64,000 nucleotides of DNA from Verrucomicrobium sp. BvORR106 (GCF_000739655.1 NZ_BATR01000191.1:1-64000); one strand, 5' to 3'. Positions 36,608 to 45,504 are shown, numbered from the stretch's first letter. The notes: generated by a model not told the origin, from the sequence alone. A program made the numbers and translations.

Positions 36608-36673
36608 GAATCCTTCAGCCATCGTTTGAGAGTCGGCTTTGCGCTCACATTTCAACTGGCACCCAACACTCTA

Positions 36674-36702
36674 AATTTCATCAAACCACAAGAAAATGTC
36701 AA
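36674..36702 (-). promoter_or_regulatory. Candidate promoter of the Verru_Chthon cassette
   Basis: The minus strand reads TTGACA (36702-36697), 17 bp, then GAAATT (36679-36674). The -35 is a perfect match to the sigma-70 consensus but the -10 is weak, as expected for an activator-dependent promoter. The leader to the gene D start would be about 60 nt. Confidence 0.35.
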
Positions 36703-36712
36703 TACACTGTAT

Positions 36713-36738
36713 ATTATCTTTCGAAGGGAAAAGATAAT
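36713..36738. promoter_or_regulatory. Dyad ATTATCTTT-N8-AAAGATAAT upstream of the cassette
   Basis: Perfect 9-bp inverted arms at 36713-36721 and 36730-36738. They lie 10 bp upstream of the candidate -35 of the cassette, a typical activator position, in a locally AT-rich stretch unlike the rest of the window. The binding protein is unknown. Confidence 0.5.
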
Positions 36739-37164
36739 CGGACTCCCTGCTTAGCGAAAGCCCTCCATCCTGCGAAATGGCATTAAGTGAATTGCTTAAA
36801 AACCAGGTGAACCTATCAATTCACAATTGTTGCATCCTTTATCCACCATGCAAAATGCTCCTGATTGTGACTCACGTCGAAACAATCATCGCAAGTTATT
36901 CCTCATTCCACCTAAAGATACGCCGTAGTCGATGCATGAGAACTGCCCTGGTTCGCTCAAGCAGGGGTGAAGATCCGGGCGCCCGCCGCGAAAACTTGTC
37001 TCGCGCGCAGAGGGTTACCCTTCCCGATTTCGAATGAGGGCACACGTTGAACTTTCAAAATGTACTGCCTTCGATCGAACAACAATCGGCGTGTATTTCT
37101 CAACAATTGTTGCGCGGCAGCCGAGGCATTGCTGTGTACCCTTGATTGGAGGATCTCTCGCCGT
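36739..37164. other. Intergenic region between the cassette and the hemoglobin gene
   Basis: No convincing gene: the one 86-codon ORF (36777-37037) has no ribosome site, odd composition and no recognisable motif. The left half is AT-rich. A perfect 12-bp palindrome CAACAATTGTTG occurs at 37100-37111 and a related CACAATTGTTG at 36822-36832, which may be operators for the hemoglobin gene. Confidence 0.5.
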
Positions 37165-37653
37165 GTGACAGCGGAAGGGATGCAGCCTAATCCAATGAAT
37201 GAACCATCAAGAACTGATCTGGCAGGTCGCGCCGAAATCGAAAAGCTTGTGAATGCTTTTTACAAGCGTGTGCGCAACGATGACCTGTTGGGTTTCATTT
37301 TTGACCGGGTGGCGCACGTGGACTGGGAAACCCATTTGCCGAAGATGTACGCATTCTGGGAAACGGTGATGTTTCGCACAGGCGGCTTCCGCGGAAACCC
37401 TCTGGTGCCGCACATGCAACTGGCCGGGCTTACGACGATGGGCAGAGAGCAGTTTGATCGGTGGTTGGCCCTCTTTCAGGGCACAGTGGACGACTTGTTC
37501 GCTGGAGAAAATGCGGAGCACATCAAACGCTGTGCCGAGGACATGGCGAATGTCATTCACTCTCGCATCAACGCTGCCAAGCCTGGCCCATCTCACTGCG
37601 CGAACCTGCACAACTCCCCATCACATGTTGAATCGAATGAATCGAGGCAATAA
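37165..37653 (+). CDS. Group III truncated hemoglobin
   Basis: About 157-162 residues. GTG at 37165 has GGAGGA 11 nt upstream; ATG at 37180 or 37195 would give a more usual N-terminus, so the start is uncertain. Group III motifs: LVNAFYKRVRNDDLLGFIF, DWETHLPKMYAFWETV, then GNPLVPHMQL with the probable heme-proximal histidine, and FDRWLALFQGTVDDLF. The C-terminal tail is longer than usual and polar (NSPSHVESNESRQ). Family members bind O2 or NO, often in nitric-oxide protection. The gene stands alone, convergent with the hydrolase. Confidence 0.9.
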   Translation: MTAEGMQPNPMNEPSRTDLAGRAEIEKLVNAFYKRVRNDDLLGFIFDRVAHVDWETHLPKMYAFWETVMFRTGGFRGNPLVPHMQLAGLTTMGREQFDRWLALFQGTVDDLFAGENAEHIKRCAEDMANVIHSRINAAKPGPSHCANLHNSPSHVESNESRQ

Positions 37654-37674
37654 GCCACCCTCCACCAGAACGGT

Positions 37675-39813
37675 TCACCGGGGTTTAGGAAGATCCCGCA
37701 ACTGCAAGCCCGCTTTCTTCTCTGCATCCCACGCGAACTTCTCATTTAATGACCGGGCGAACTCCCATGGCGACTTGTCGTCGGCGTAGATGATCACACG
37801 GGTGCGCTGGGCGGCCATGGCCGCCGCTTGGGGCAGGTCCAGATACTTCAACACATTCAGGTACACCGGGCCGTCCCGATGGGATGTGGGAACCTCATGC
37901 AGATCCAGACGGGTGATACCATCTTCGAAGAGGCTGGCATAGACCGCATTCCCGGCCTGATGGCGGCTGGCCTGGATCCACAGTGACGCTTGTTTGAGCG
38001 CGTCCACGCTCCGCAATCCCCGAATAGCGCAGCGGACATCCCAGACCTGCTGCCCTTCCAGGGTCTGCCCCAGCAGGTAGTAGCGACGAAGCTGATGAGT
38101 GCGTGTCTTCACGTCAGGAGACAATGCCCGCGGGCCCACGCCGCGCGGGCAAAAGTAGATCATGCCCCACTTCCTATGGGTGAGCATGTCGCGTTCCTCA
38201 GCAAACGCTTTGTCATCGGGCTTCGCTGCTACCTTTTGTCCCACGACGGCGGGGAAGGCTGCGCCAAAGGTGTTGCCCACCTCCTGCCAGCCCTCGTCAT
38301 CCAGCGCGTGCAGCACCATCAGCTCCAGATCCTCGGGCTTGAACGCGGCCCCGTGGAGCAGAAACAAATCCCCGCCCCCTTCTGGATCGCGATCAGATGA
38401 AGGAGCGAGCTTCCAGGCGGTCAGCGTGACATCGCGGTTCGTGGTGACAACAGGATCGGAGAGCTTTGTCGCAGGCTCTCCCAGACTGCTCCAGCCGCCA
38501 AAACACCTCGACCGCAGGGCCTCCATCCAGCCCTCACGCATTTTGTCCCAGGCTGCCTGATCCTGTGGCGTTTCCACCGCACCTGCCAGAGGAACGAACA
38601 CCTCATCCACGCGGGTGTTGATCTGATCGGCAGGCAGTTCCTGGAAGACGCGGAGCTTCTCCATGGGGATGCCTTTCACGGCCGGGGTATCTGTGGTGTC
38701 CATCAGGCCCGCTCCCTGGAGATGACGCATCATCCAGTGAAACTCACCCGTATTGAGCGGCTGCATGTCTTTGTGCGGCCCCTCTGCGATGTGCAGACCG
38801 ATGTTCCCCTCGGCCCCCAGGGCCTTGTAAACCCGGCGGGTGGACTGGTAGATGTTGAATACGCCATCGATGGGGAAGATGCCGTCCTTGTCCGTGTTCG
38901 TGACCAGCAGGGCCCGCGGAGCGACGAGTGCGGCAAGACGGTCATAGTCCCACCGGAAAGTGTTCACGAAAAACATGCAGTCGCAGTGCCCGGCGACACA
39001 ACCGTCCACCACGTGGTTTCGCAAGGTGGTGATGCCAGCCGTGGGCACCGCACACTTGATCCGCTCATCCAGGGCGGCCACAAACCAGGAATAAGCACCG
39101 CCACCGCTCCTCCCCGCCACGCCAAAGCGGGTCTTGTCCACCTCGGGGCGAGTCTCCAGATAATCCAGCGCACGGATGCCCGCCCAGGCCTCCACCCCGG
39201 CCGGCGTGTACCCTCGGGCCATCCACCACCATTTCCCCAACCGATAAGTGCCATGGTGCTCGCCAGGGATTTCACCCAATTGCACGGTATCGATAATGAG
39301 GCAGACGAACCCATGCTTCGCATACCAGACCCCGTGGTGCTCATAGCCGGACTTGTTGCCATAGCTCACGCCATCCTTTGTCATGCTGGAGTGACCGCAG
39401 ACGTAAAGCACGGTGGGCAGAGGTTTTTCCACCACCTTGGGCCGGTAGAGGTTCGCCGTGACGTACAGCCCAGGCCGGGACTGGTAGTGCAGGTTCTCCA
39501 CCACAACGCCCTCGTGCTCGAACTCACCCGTCTTCGTAACTTTTAGATCGGTGCGCGCTGCGGTCAGATCCAGCCCCAGCATCTCCGCCAGTTCCGCCCG
39601 GCTCTGGTCGCGGAAGGCGTTCCAGGTGTCTTTCCTGACTTGGGCAACAGCTGAAGCATCCTCAATCAACGAGACCTGTCGCTCAAAGTAGGCCGCCTGG
39701 TGGCCCTCTCCCTTCTTTTCATCCGCCGCGCCTGACAACGATGGGCTCAGCAGGACGCCACATGCCGCAGCTACCATCAGCAAGTTCCACGAGAGGAAGG
39801 AGGGTGAACGCAT
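37675..39813 (-). CDS. Exported large alpha/beta hydrolase, acetyl-xylan-esterase-like
   Basis: 712 residues with a signal peptide (about 1-29, ending LSGA). The hydrolase part (about 80-370) has LPTVLYVCGHSS, the nucleophile elbow GRSGGGAYSW, a candidate acid in TNTDKDGIFP and a histidine in AEGPHKDMQ, so the triad looks complete. A second region (about 400-700) has another alpha/beta-like pattern without a clear nucleophile, so the protein may be a tandem fusion with one active and one inactive domain. Substrates are probably plant or algal glycan esters; this is inferred from the adjacent sulfatase, which is divergent. Confidence 0.78.
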   Translation of the reverse strand: MRSPSFLSWNLLMVAAACGVLLSPSLSGAADEKKGEGHQAAYFERQVSLIEDASAVAQVRKDTWNAFRDQSRAELAEMLGLDLTAARTDLKVTKTGEFEHEGVVVENLHYQSRPGLYVTANLYRPKVVEKPLPTVLYVCGHSSMTKDGVSYGNKSGYEHHGVWYAKHGFVCLIIDTVQLGEIPGEHHGTYRLGKWWWMARGYTPAGVEAWAGIRALDYLETRPEVDKTRFGVAGRSGGGAYSWFVAALDERIKCAVPTAGITTLRNHVVDGCVAGHCDCMFFVNTFRWDYDRLAALVAPRALLVTNTDKDGIFPIDGVFNIYQSTRRVYKALGAEGNIGLHIAEGPHKDMQPLNTGEFHWMMRHLQGAGLMDTTDTPAVKGIPMEKLRVFQELPADQINTRVDEVFVPLAGAVETPQDQAAWDKMREGWMEALRSRCFGGWSSLGEPATKLSDPVVTTNRDVTLTAWKLAPSSDRDPEGGGDLFLLHGAAFKPEDLELMVLHALDDEGWQEVGNTFGAAFPAVVGQKVAAKPDDKAFAEERDMLTHRKWGMIYFCPRGVGPRALSPDVKTRTHQLRRYYLLGQTLEGQQVWDVRCAIRGLRSVDALKQASLWIQASRHQAGNAVYASLFEDGITRLDLHEVPTSHRDGPVYLNVLKYLDLPQAAAMAAQRTRVIIYADDKSPWEFARSLNEKFAWDAEKKAGLQLRDLPKPR

Positions 39814-39956
39814 GTCTGACCAATCGCCGCCAGCCGGCGGGGTCTTGCGATCACGGCCACATCCGCCTCAAATGTACCGGAACGCGACATTCCATGCAGT
39901 GCATTTTGCCGAAACAGAAGGGGTGACACTTCGTTCCAGTCAGACATTCTATACCT

Positions 39957-41474
39957 ATGACGGTTCGCCACCTCCTCTTGACTGCTGCCCTGCTGGGCTT
40001 GTCCGCCGCGCTGCCCGCTGCGGAAAAACCCAACATCATCTACATCCTGGCCGACGATGTCGGGTATGGAGACCTGAGTTGCTATGGGGCCACCCGGGTT
40101 AACACACCCAATCTGGACCGCCTGGCGGCGCAGGGCCTCCGCTTCACTGACGGCCACTCCCCCTCTGCCACCTGCACCCCCACGCGCTACGCCACGATCA
40201 CGGGCCAGTATGCCTGGAGGAAAAAAGGCACCGCCATCCTGCCGGGTGATGCCGCCCTGATCTTCGAGCCAGGGCGCCTCACCCTGCCCGCTCTGCTGAA
40301 GCAGGCAGGCTACACCACGGGTGTCGTCGGCAAGTGGCACCTCGGCCTTGGCGCCGCGGAGCAAAAGGTGGACTGGAACGCCGAGATCAAACCGGGGCCG
40401 CTTGAGATCGGGTTCGACTACTCGTTCCTCATTCCGGCCACCGGTGACCGCACCCCGTGCGTGTTCGTGGAGAATCATCGGGTGGTGGGCCTGGATCCCG
40501 CCGATCCCATCTCCGTGCGTTATGGCGAGAAGATCGGCGACGAGCCCACGGGCCGGGAGAACCCCGACCTGTTGAAGATGAAGCCCAGCCATGGGCATGA
40601 CATGACCATCGTCAACGGCATCAGCCGCATCGGCTACATGACCGGCGGCAAAGCAGCCCGCTGGGTGGACGAGGACATTGCCGACACGATCACGCGCAAG
40701 GCCACGGCGTTCGTGGAGCAGAACAAAGAGAAGCCCTTCTTCCTCTTCTTCCCCACCCATGACATCCATGTACCCCGGGTGCCTCACCCCCGGTTTGTGG
40801 GCAAGACCGAGATGGGCCCCCGCGGTGATGCCATCGTACAGCTCGACTGGTGTGTGGGCGAGGTCCTCGCCACGCTGGAGCGACTGAAGCTGACGGAAAA
40901 CACGCTGATCATTTTCTCCAGCGACAATGGTCCCGTAGTGGATGACGGCTATCAGGATGAAGCCGTGACCAAGCTGGGCGCCCACAGCCCTGCCGGCCCT
41001 GTGCGCGGTGGCAAATACAGCAACTTCGAAGGTGGCACCCGCGTGCCTTTCATCGTCCGCTGGCCCGATCGCATCAAGCCCGGCACTTCCAACGCCCTCA
41101 TGTGCCAGATCGATTTCATGGCCAGCTTTGCCGCGCTCACCGGCCAGACCTTGCCTGCGGACGTGGCTCCCGACAGTCTCAACACCCTTCCAGCGCTGCT
41201 GGGCGAATCCAAGACCGGCCGGGAGTACCTGGTGGAGCACGCGAGCCAGCTCTCCCTGCGTCACGGTACGTGGAAATACATCCCCCCGGGCAAGGGCCCG
41301 AAGCGGCAGCAGAACACCGGAGTCGAATCAGGCAAAGATGAGAAGGGGCAGTTGTTCGATCTCTCCAGCGATCTGGGAGAGAAGGTGAACGTCCTGAGCG
41401 AACATCCCGACAAGGCCGCAGCCATGGCAGCCAAGCTGGAGGAAATACAGAAATCCGGCCGCAGCCGGAGCTGA
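39957..41474 (+). CDS. Exported sulfatase (formylglycine type)
   Basis: 505 residues. Signal peptide 1-22 (ending PAAE). Metal site: ADDVGYGDL near the N-terminus; the formylglycine motif is C73-T-P-T-R77, so it needs the maturation enzyme (FGE or anSME). The later FSSDNGPVVDDG holds the second metal DN pair, and FFLFFPTHDIHVPRVP the active-site histidine region. The family hydrolyses sulfate esters of glycans or small molecules. The gene is followed by a hairpin and the sensor kinase, so sulfated polysaccharide sensing and use may be linked here. Confidence 0.93.
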   Translation: MTVRHLLLTAALLGLSAALPAAEKPNIIYILADDVGYGDLSCYGATRVNTPNLDRLAAQGLRFTDGHSPSATCTPTRYATITGQYAWRKKGTAILPGDAALIFEPGRLTLPALLKQAGYTTGVVGKWHLGLGAAEQKVDWNAEIKPGPLEIGFDYSFLIPATGDRTPCVFVENHRVVGLDPADPISVRYGEKIGDEPTGRENPDLLKMKPSHGHDMTIVNGISRIGYMTGGKAARWVDEDIADTITRKATAFVEQNKEKPFFLFFPTHDIHVPRVPHPRFVGKTEMGPRGDAIVQLDWCVGEVLATLERLKLTENTLIIFSSDNGPVVDDGYQDEAVTKLGAHSPAGPVRGGKYSNFEGGTRVPFIVRWPDRIKPGTSNALMCQIDFMASFAALTGQTLPADVAPDSLNTLPALLGESKTGREYLVEHASQLSLRHGTWKYIPPGKGPKRQQNTGVESGKDEKGQLFDLSSDLGEKVNVLSEHPDKAAAMAAKLEEIQKSGRSRS

Positions 41475-41499
41475 TGGGAAGAATTCTTTCTTCCTCAGG

Positions 41500-41537
41500 G
41501 TTGCAGAACGTGATTCACTCAAGGCACGTTCTGCAAC
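41500..41537. promoter_or_regulatory. Perfect 13-bp inverted repeat directly before the sensor-kinase start
   Basis: GTTGCAGAACGTG (41500-41512) and CACGTTCTGCAAC (41525-41537) are exact reverse complements around a 12-nt loop. The right arm ends 3 nt before the ATG at 41541, where a ribosome site would be. It lacks a T-run, so it is more likely an operator or a translation-controlling hairpin than a terminator. Confidence 0.7.
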
Positions 41538-41540
41538 GTA

Positions 41541-43571
41541 ATGAGTTCCCCCCGATTCCTGATCATTGCCTGCACACTTGGGTGCCTCGCATGGAGGATT
41601 CCGGTCTGTGCCCAGAGTCAAAGCCCTTCTTTGTCCGCCAAGACAGAGGTCTCCAGCTGGGCCTGGCTTTCACGTCTGGATGGCACGCTCAAGCATCTGA
41701 ATGAGGACATCACGCTCCTGCAGGCCCGCCACGCCACGCTGGCCCGCCTCCCTGAGGAGCAAACAGGGGAACGCCTCGGCTATCACAGCCGCATTCTCCA
41801 GAGTGGAAGGGCGGGAGATATCTGGGTGCAGGTGGATCTGGGCTCAAACCGGGAGTTTGACACCGTGGTGCTGGTTCCCGTGGTGCTCCCCCGGGAACTG
41901 GGCGGCATTTCAGGGTACGGATTCCCCAGGCGGTTTCGAGTCACCGTGGCCGAGACGTCCGACATGGCCAATGAGCAAGTGCTGGCCGACCTCACGGAAG
42001 ACCTGCCCAATCCCGGTCGCACTCCGCTGCTGGTTCACGCAAAGGGCGCCCAGGGACGGCACCTGCGAGTGACCGCCACCGGACCCACTGGCCGAGTGGG
42101 ATCAGACGGTCGGGTCAACTGGCCCTCCCTGGCACTCGCGGAAGTGATGGTGTTGCATGGCGACGAAAATCTCGCCGCGGGACGTCGGGTCACCGCCCCC
42201 ACCTCCCGGGAGGCGCCTCCCGTCTGGTCTCTGCAGAATCTCACCGATGGCGAGAGCGTGCTGGGGGCTCCAGTGGGCTCAGGCTCGAAGCCACGCAAGG
42301 GGTGGCACAGCGTGGCCTACCCCGAGGCCACCACCCCAGTCTCCATCACGCTGGACCTTGGCCAGGTGATGCCTCTGGATGATGTGCGGTTGTTTCCCAT
42401 GCGGTGGGAGGGCTACCCCCACTGGCTCGGTTTTGGCTTTCCAGTGCGCTACCGGGTGGAGTGCGCTGACGATCCCTCGTTCATCGCGCCCCGCACGATC
42501 GCAGACTTCACTGGGCATGATGTGCCCAACCCCGGCATGAATGCCGTGACGTTGCCGGCCGATGGAATTCAGGCCCGCATGGTGCGCATCACCGCCACCC
42601 AGCAGTGGGAGCGTTTTACGGATCACGCGTTCGCCCTGTCTGAAGTGCAGGTCTATTCCGCAGGTGCCAACGTGGCCCGGCAGGCGATGGTCACCACCAC
42701 CAGCGTGTACCCCGACAAACCCTGGGCGAATGAGAACCTCGTGGATGGCGACGCCAGTGACAACCCGATCCTGCCGCTGCAAGAGTGGGTGCAGGAACTC
42801 CAGCAATCCTCCCGTCTGGAGCATGAACTGAAGTCCCTGAAAGATCAGCGCACCCAACGGGAATCCAAATGGAAGCGCGGCATCCTGCGGGGTGGCATCG
42901 GCCTGGTGCTGCTCACGCTGACCCTGCTCACCACCTCCCTGGTCCGCAATTCACTGCGTCGCCGCAAGGAATTGCGCGCCCTGCAGCAACGCATTGCCCG
43001 TGATCTGCATGACGAGGTGGGCAGCAATCTGGCCGGCATTTCCCTGCTCAGCAGGGAGGCTAGCCACACAGCCTCCCCGCCTCTGCGCCGCCAGATCCTG
43101 GAAGAGGTCTGCCGGGTGGCGGATGAGACGGCGGCCTCTATGCGCGACCTCGTGTGGATGGTGCAGCCGGGCATGCCCGGGGATCTCATCAGCGGCCTGC
43201 GATTGACAGCCGGACGCATGCTTCCAGGCTTGAACGTGCAGTTCCAACCTCCGGAGACTGCCCTGCCTCCACGACTGGAACTGGAGTTCAAGCGAGAGCT
43301 CTTCCTCATCTTCAAGGAGGCCCTGCAAAACATCACCCGGCACAGCGGAGCGAAGCATGTGGTGATTTCCTTTAGCCGAGAGGGCCGCCTCATGGTGGTA
43401 CGCATCAAGGACGATGGCAAAGGGCTGCCAAAAGCAGGTGAAACTCCCAGCTCAGGCAACGGGCTGGACAACATGCGGCAGCGGGCGCGCTCCCTGCGCG
43501 GGGAGGTGCGGCTGATCTCTCCGGAGGAAGGTGGCTGCGAAGTCCAGATCCGGGTGCCCTGGCCAGTGTGA
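41541..43571 (+). CDS. Discoidin-like sensor histidine kinase (HisKA_3 type)
   Basis: 676 residues. Signal peptide 1-24 (ending CAQ). Two F5/8-type-C (discoidin)-like segments fill about 60-375: GDIWVQVDLGSNREFDTVVLVP and VSITLDLGQVMPLDDVRLFP each mark one (quoted in part). A coiled coil (LEHELKSLKDQRTQRE) precedes a transmembrane helix at about 450-472. The kinase has RIARDLHDEVGSNL with H490 as phosphorylated histidine, and an HATPase with FKEALQNITRH, DDGKGLP and SSGNGLDNMRQRA. It probably reads a carbohydrate outside the cell and phosphorylates the response regulator 80 bp downstream. Confidence 0.9.
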   Translation: MSSPRFLIIACTLGCLAWRIPVCAQSQSPSLSAKTEVSSWAWLSRLDGTLKHLNEDITLLQARHATLARLPEEQTGERLGYHSRILQSGRAGDIWVQVDLGSNREFDTVVLVPVVLPRELGGISGYGFPRRFRVTVAETSDMANEQVLADLTEDLPNPGRTPLLVHAKGAQGRHLRVTATGPTGRVGSDGRVNWPSLALAEVMVLHGDENLAAGRRVTAPTSREAPPVWSLQNLTDGESVLGAPVGSGSKPRKGWHSVAYPEATTPVSITLDLGQVMPLDDVRLFPMRWEGYPHWLGFGFPVRYRVECADDPSFIAPRTIADFTGHDVPNPGMNAVTLPADGIQARMVRITATQQWERFTDHAFALSEVQVYSAGANVARQAMVTTTSVYPDKPWANENLVDGDASDNPILPLQEWVQELQQSSRLEHELKSLKDQRTQRESKWKRGILRGGIGLVLLTLTLLTTSLVRNSLRRRKELRALQQRIARDLHDEVGSNLAGISLLSREASHTASPPLRRQILEEVCRVADETAASMRDLVWMVQPGMPGDLISGLRLTAGRMLPGLNVQFQPPETALPPRLELEFKRELFLIFKEALQNITRHSGAKHVVISFSREGRLMVVRIKDDGKGLPKAGETPSSGNGLDNMRQRARSLRGEVRLISPEEGGCEVQIRVPWPV

Positions 43572-43651
43572 GCCGGTGGCGGAACCGGGACCGCAGACCT
43601 CCCGGACACTCGTGAGTTGCAAATCCCCCCTTCCCGTCCCAGCCTTCGCCC

Positions 43652-44290
43652 ATGTCCCTGCCCCGCGTCTGGATCGTTGAAGACAATGCCGTGTATCGCG
43701 GCGCGGTGGCCCGTGCCCTGACCGCGACCGGTGAGCTGAACTGTGAAGAGCAGTTCGGCACGGGCAGGGCCCTGATGCAGGCCATGCAGGACCGCCTGCC
43801 GCCTCAGATCGTCCTCTTGGATGCCGGGTTGCCGGATGGCAGCGGCATTGATCTCCTGCCAGCCATGCGCGACCGTGCCCCCGACTGCCGGGTGCTCATG
43901 CTCACCGTGTTTGAAGACGCCGCCAAGATCACCCAGGCCATCTGCAACGGAGCCCAGGGTTATCTCCTGAAGAACTCTTCGATCGAGGAAATTATCACCG
44001 GCATCCAGCAATCGCTGAAGGGTGGCGTGCCCATGACGCCGTGCATCGCCCATCAAGTGCTGGAACTCTTCTCCAGGTTCGCCCCGCGGCATGCGGACTA
44101 TGGCCTGAGCACACGCGAGCGGGAAACGCTGGAACTGATGGTGCAGGGGTTCATCCGCAAGGAGATCGCTGACCGGCTGGGCCTGAGCCTGCACACGGTG
44201 GATACCTACCTGCGCGGCATCTATCGCAAGCTGGAGGTGAACACCCGTACGGGAGCCGTGGCCAAAGCGTTGAAGGAGGGGCTGGTTTGA
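43652..44290 (+). CDS. NarL/LuxR-type response regulator
   Basis: 212 residues. Receiver: E10/D11, phospho-acceptor D57 in VLLDAGLPDGSG, T85 in LMLTVF and K107 in YLLKNS. The DNA-binding part (about 145-208) has the LuxR helix-turn-helix STRERETLELMVQG and GLSLHTVDTYLRGIYRKL. It pairs with the HisKA_3 kinase just upstream. The stop overlaps the acyltransferase start (TTGA), which ties production of the membrane enzyme to it. Targets are unknown; the dyad at 41500-41537 is one possible site. Confidence 0.94.
   Translation: MSLPRVWIVEDNAVYRGAVARALTATGELNCEEQFGTGRALMQAMQDRLPPQIVLLDAGLPDGSGIDLLPAMRDRAPDCRVLMLTVFEDAAKITQAICNGAQGYLLKNSSIEEIITGIQQSLKGGVPMTPCIAHQVLELFSRFAPRHADYGLSTRERETLELMVQGFIRKEIADRLGLSLHTVDTYLRGIYRKLEVNTRTGAVAKALKEGLV
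44273..44289 (+). promoter_or_regulatory. Ribosome site supporting a TTG start
   Basis: AAGGAGGG (44273-44280) lies 6 nt before TTG at 44287. It sits inside the end of the response regulator gene and makes the unusual start and the TTGA overlap credible. Confidence 0.75.
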
Positions 44291-45435
44291 CCCAAGCGAC
44301 CGCACCGAAGTTGGATGAGAGCACCTCGGCAGGTCTGGATCTGCTCAGAGGGCTCCTGGCCGTGCTAGTACTGCTTTCCCACGCCTTCCGCCAGACGATG
44401 CTGCGCAGTGAGTGGGCCACGAGTGACGCCTTCGTGATCCGTGTGCTCCAGGCCTCGGTGGGTATGGGCCTGGTATGGGTCATGGGCTTCTTCGTGATCT
44501 CCGGTCTCTGCATTCAGATGAGCATCCGTCGCAGTCTGGAGACGGGCACGTGGAGCTTCAGTGACTATCTGCGGGCCCGGTTCAGCCGCATCTACCCGCT
44601 TTTTCTCGTAGGCATCGCTGCCTGTCTTCTCGCGGAATGGCTCAACCCCAAGCCGGATCTTTTCAGTTGGAGCAGAGTCACAGGCTATTTCTTCATGCTC
44701 CAGGGGTTCCTCGGCTACACAGAGCACTTTGCCCCCTCATGGAGCCTCACCAACGAGTGCCTCTACTATCTGGTGTGGCCCCTGATCTTGATGGCCTGCC
44801 GCTTTCACTCGGCACGAGCCTGGTTGAGCGCGGTCACCCTCACTTTGCTCGTCACTGGCGGTCTCGTCTTTTGGTGGGCAGCTAACGGTAAGCCACATGG
44901 CCCCTTGAATGAATCATGGACCGTGACCGTCCGGTTTCTCATCTGGCTGGTCGGCGTGGGCCTCTATGATCGTTGGGCTCAAATCAGCCAGGCATGGAAG
45001 CCCGGCAGAGGATTCAATCTGGTGTTGGCCCTCGGGGCACTGGTCTATCTGGCCCTCTACACGGGGTTCTGGATGTACTCCCGTCGTGTCTTCCTCCTGC
45101 ACGGTCTGGAGTTGATCGCCGGCATCGGCTTTGCAATACTGATTGCCCGCCTGCAGGACGCGACCTGGCTGCGTGAAGTTCGTTGGAGGAAGCTGGCCCA
45201 CACCCTCGGCATCTGGAGTTACCCTCTGTACCTCCTCCACCAGCCAGTCATCGGTCTCACCGACATCCTCTTCAAACCCGGGGCCGTACTCGCAGGCAGC
45301 CCCGTCTGGATCTCCGGCCCGGTCTTCATTGCCACACCTCTGATCGCGTGCTGGCTTCTCGGTGCCCCCCTGGAGCGTCGCATTCTCTCCTGGCGGAAGT
45401 CGTGGCTGGAGGCATCCAGATCTTCAGCCCGCTGA
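44287..45435 (+). CDS. Acyltransferase 3 family membrane protein (OafA/NodX type)
   Basis: 382 residues with about ten transmembrane helices. Conserved motifs: LDLLRGLLAVLVLLSHAF at the N-terminus (His for acyl transfer), FVISGLCIQMS, RARFSRIYPLFLVG and WSLTNECLYYLVWPL. The start is TTG with a strong ribosome site (44273-44280) and a 4-bp overlap with the regulator gene. Such proteins acylate sugars of cell-surface polysaccharides. Its direct translational coupling to a two-component system is unusual and suggests that signalling remodels the envelope. Confidence 0.88.
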   Translation: MTQATAPKLDESTSAGLDLLRGLLAVLVLLSHAFRQTMLRSEWATSDAFVIRVLQASVGMGLVWVMGFFVISGLCIQMSIRRSLETGTWSFSDYLRARFSRIYPLFLVGIAACLLAEWLNPKPDLFSWSRVTGYFFMLQGFLGYTEHFAPSWSLTNECLYYLVWPLILMACRFHSARAWLSAVTLTLLVTGGLVFWWAANGKPHGPLNESWTVTVRFLIWLVGVGLYDRWAQISQAWKPGRGFNLVLALGALVYLALYTGFWMYSRRVFLLHGLELIAGIGFAILIARLQDATWLREVRWRKLAHTLGIWSYPLYLLHQPVIGLTDILFKPGAVLAGSPVWISGPVFIATPLIACWLLGAPLERRILSWRKSWLEASRSSAR

Positions 45436-45504
45436 AAGCCCTTACCCTAATTCCGTAAATTCCGTAAATTCTGTCTAAATCCACTCGCGCAACGCCTCCT
45501 CCCC

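Noticed and set aside
36777-37037. 86-codon ORF in the AT-rich gap
   Set aside because: No ribosome site, no motif and atypical composition.
39777-41264. 495-codon minus-strand ORF opposite the sulfatase
   Set aside because: The sulfatase frame has the formylglycine motif and metal sites; the antisense frame has no domain.
42845-44305. 486-codon minus-strand ORF opposite kinase and regulator
   Set aside because: Antisense to H490, HATPase and receiver motifs, so a shadow frame.
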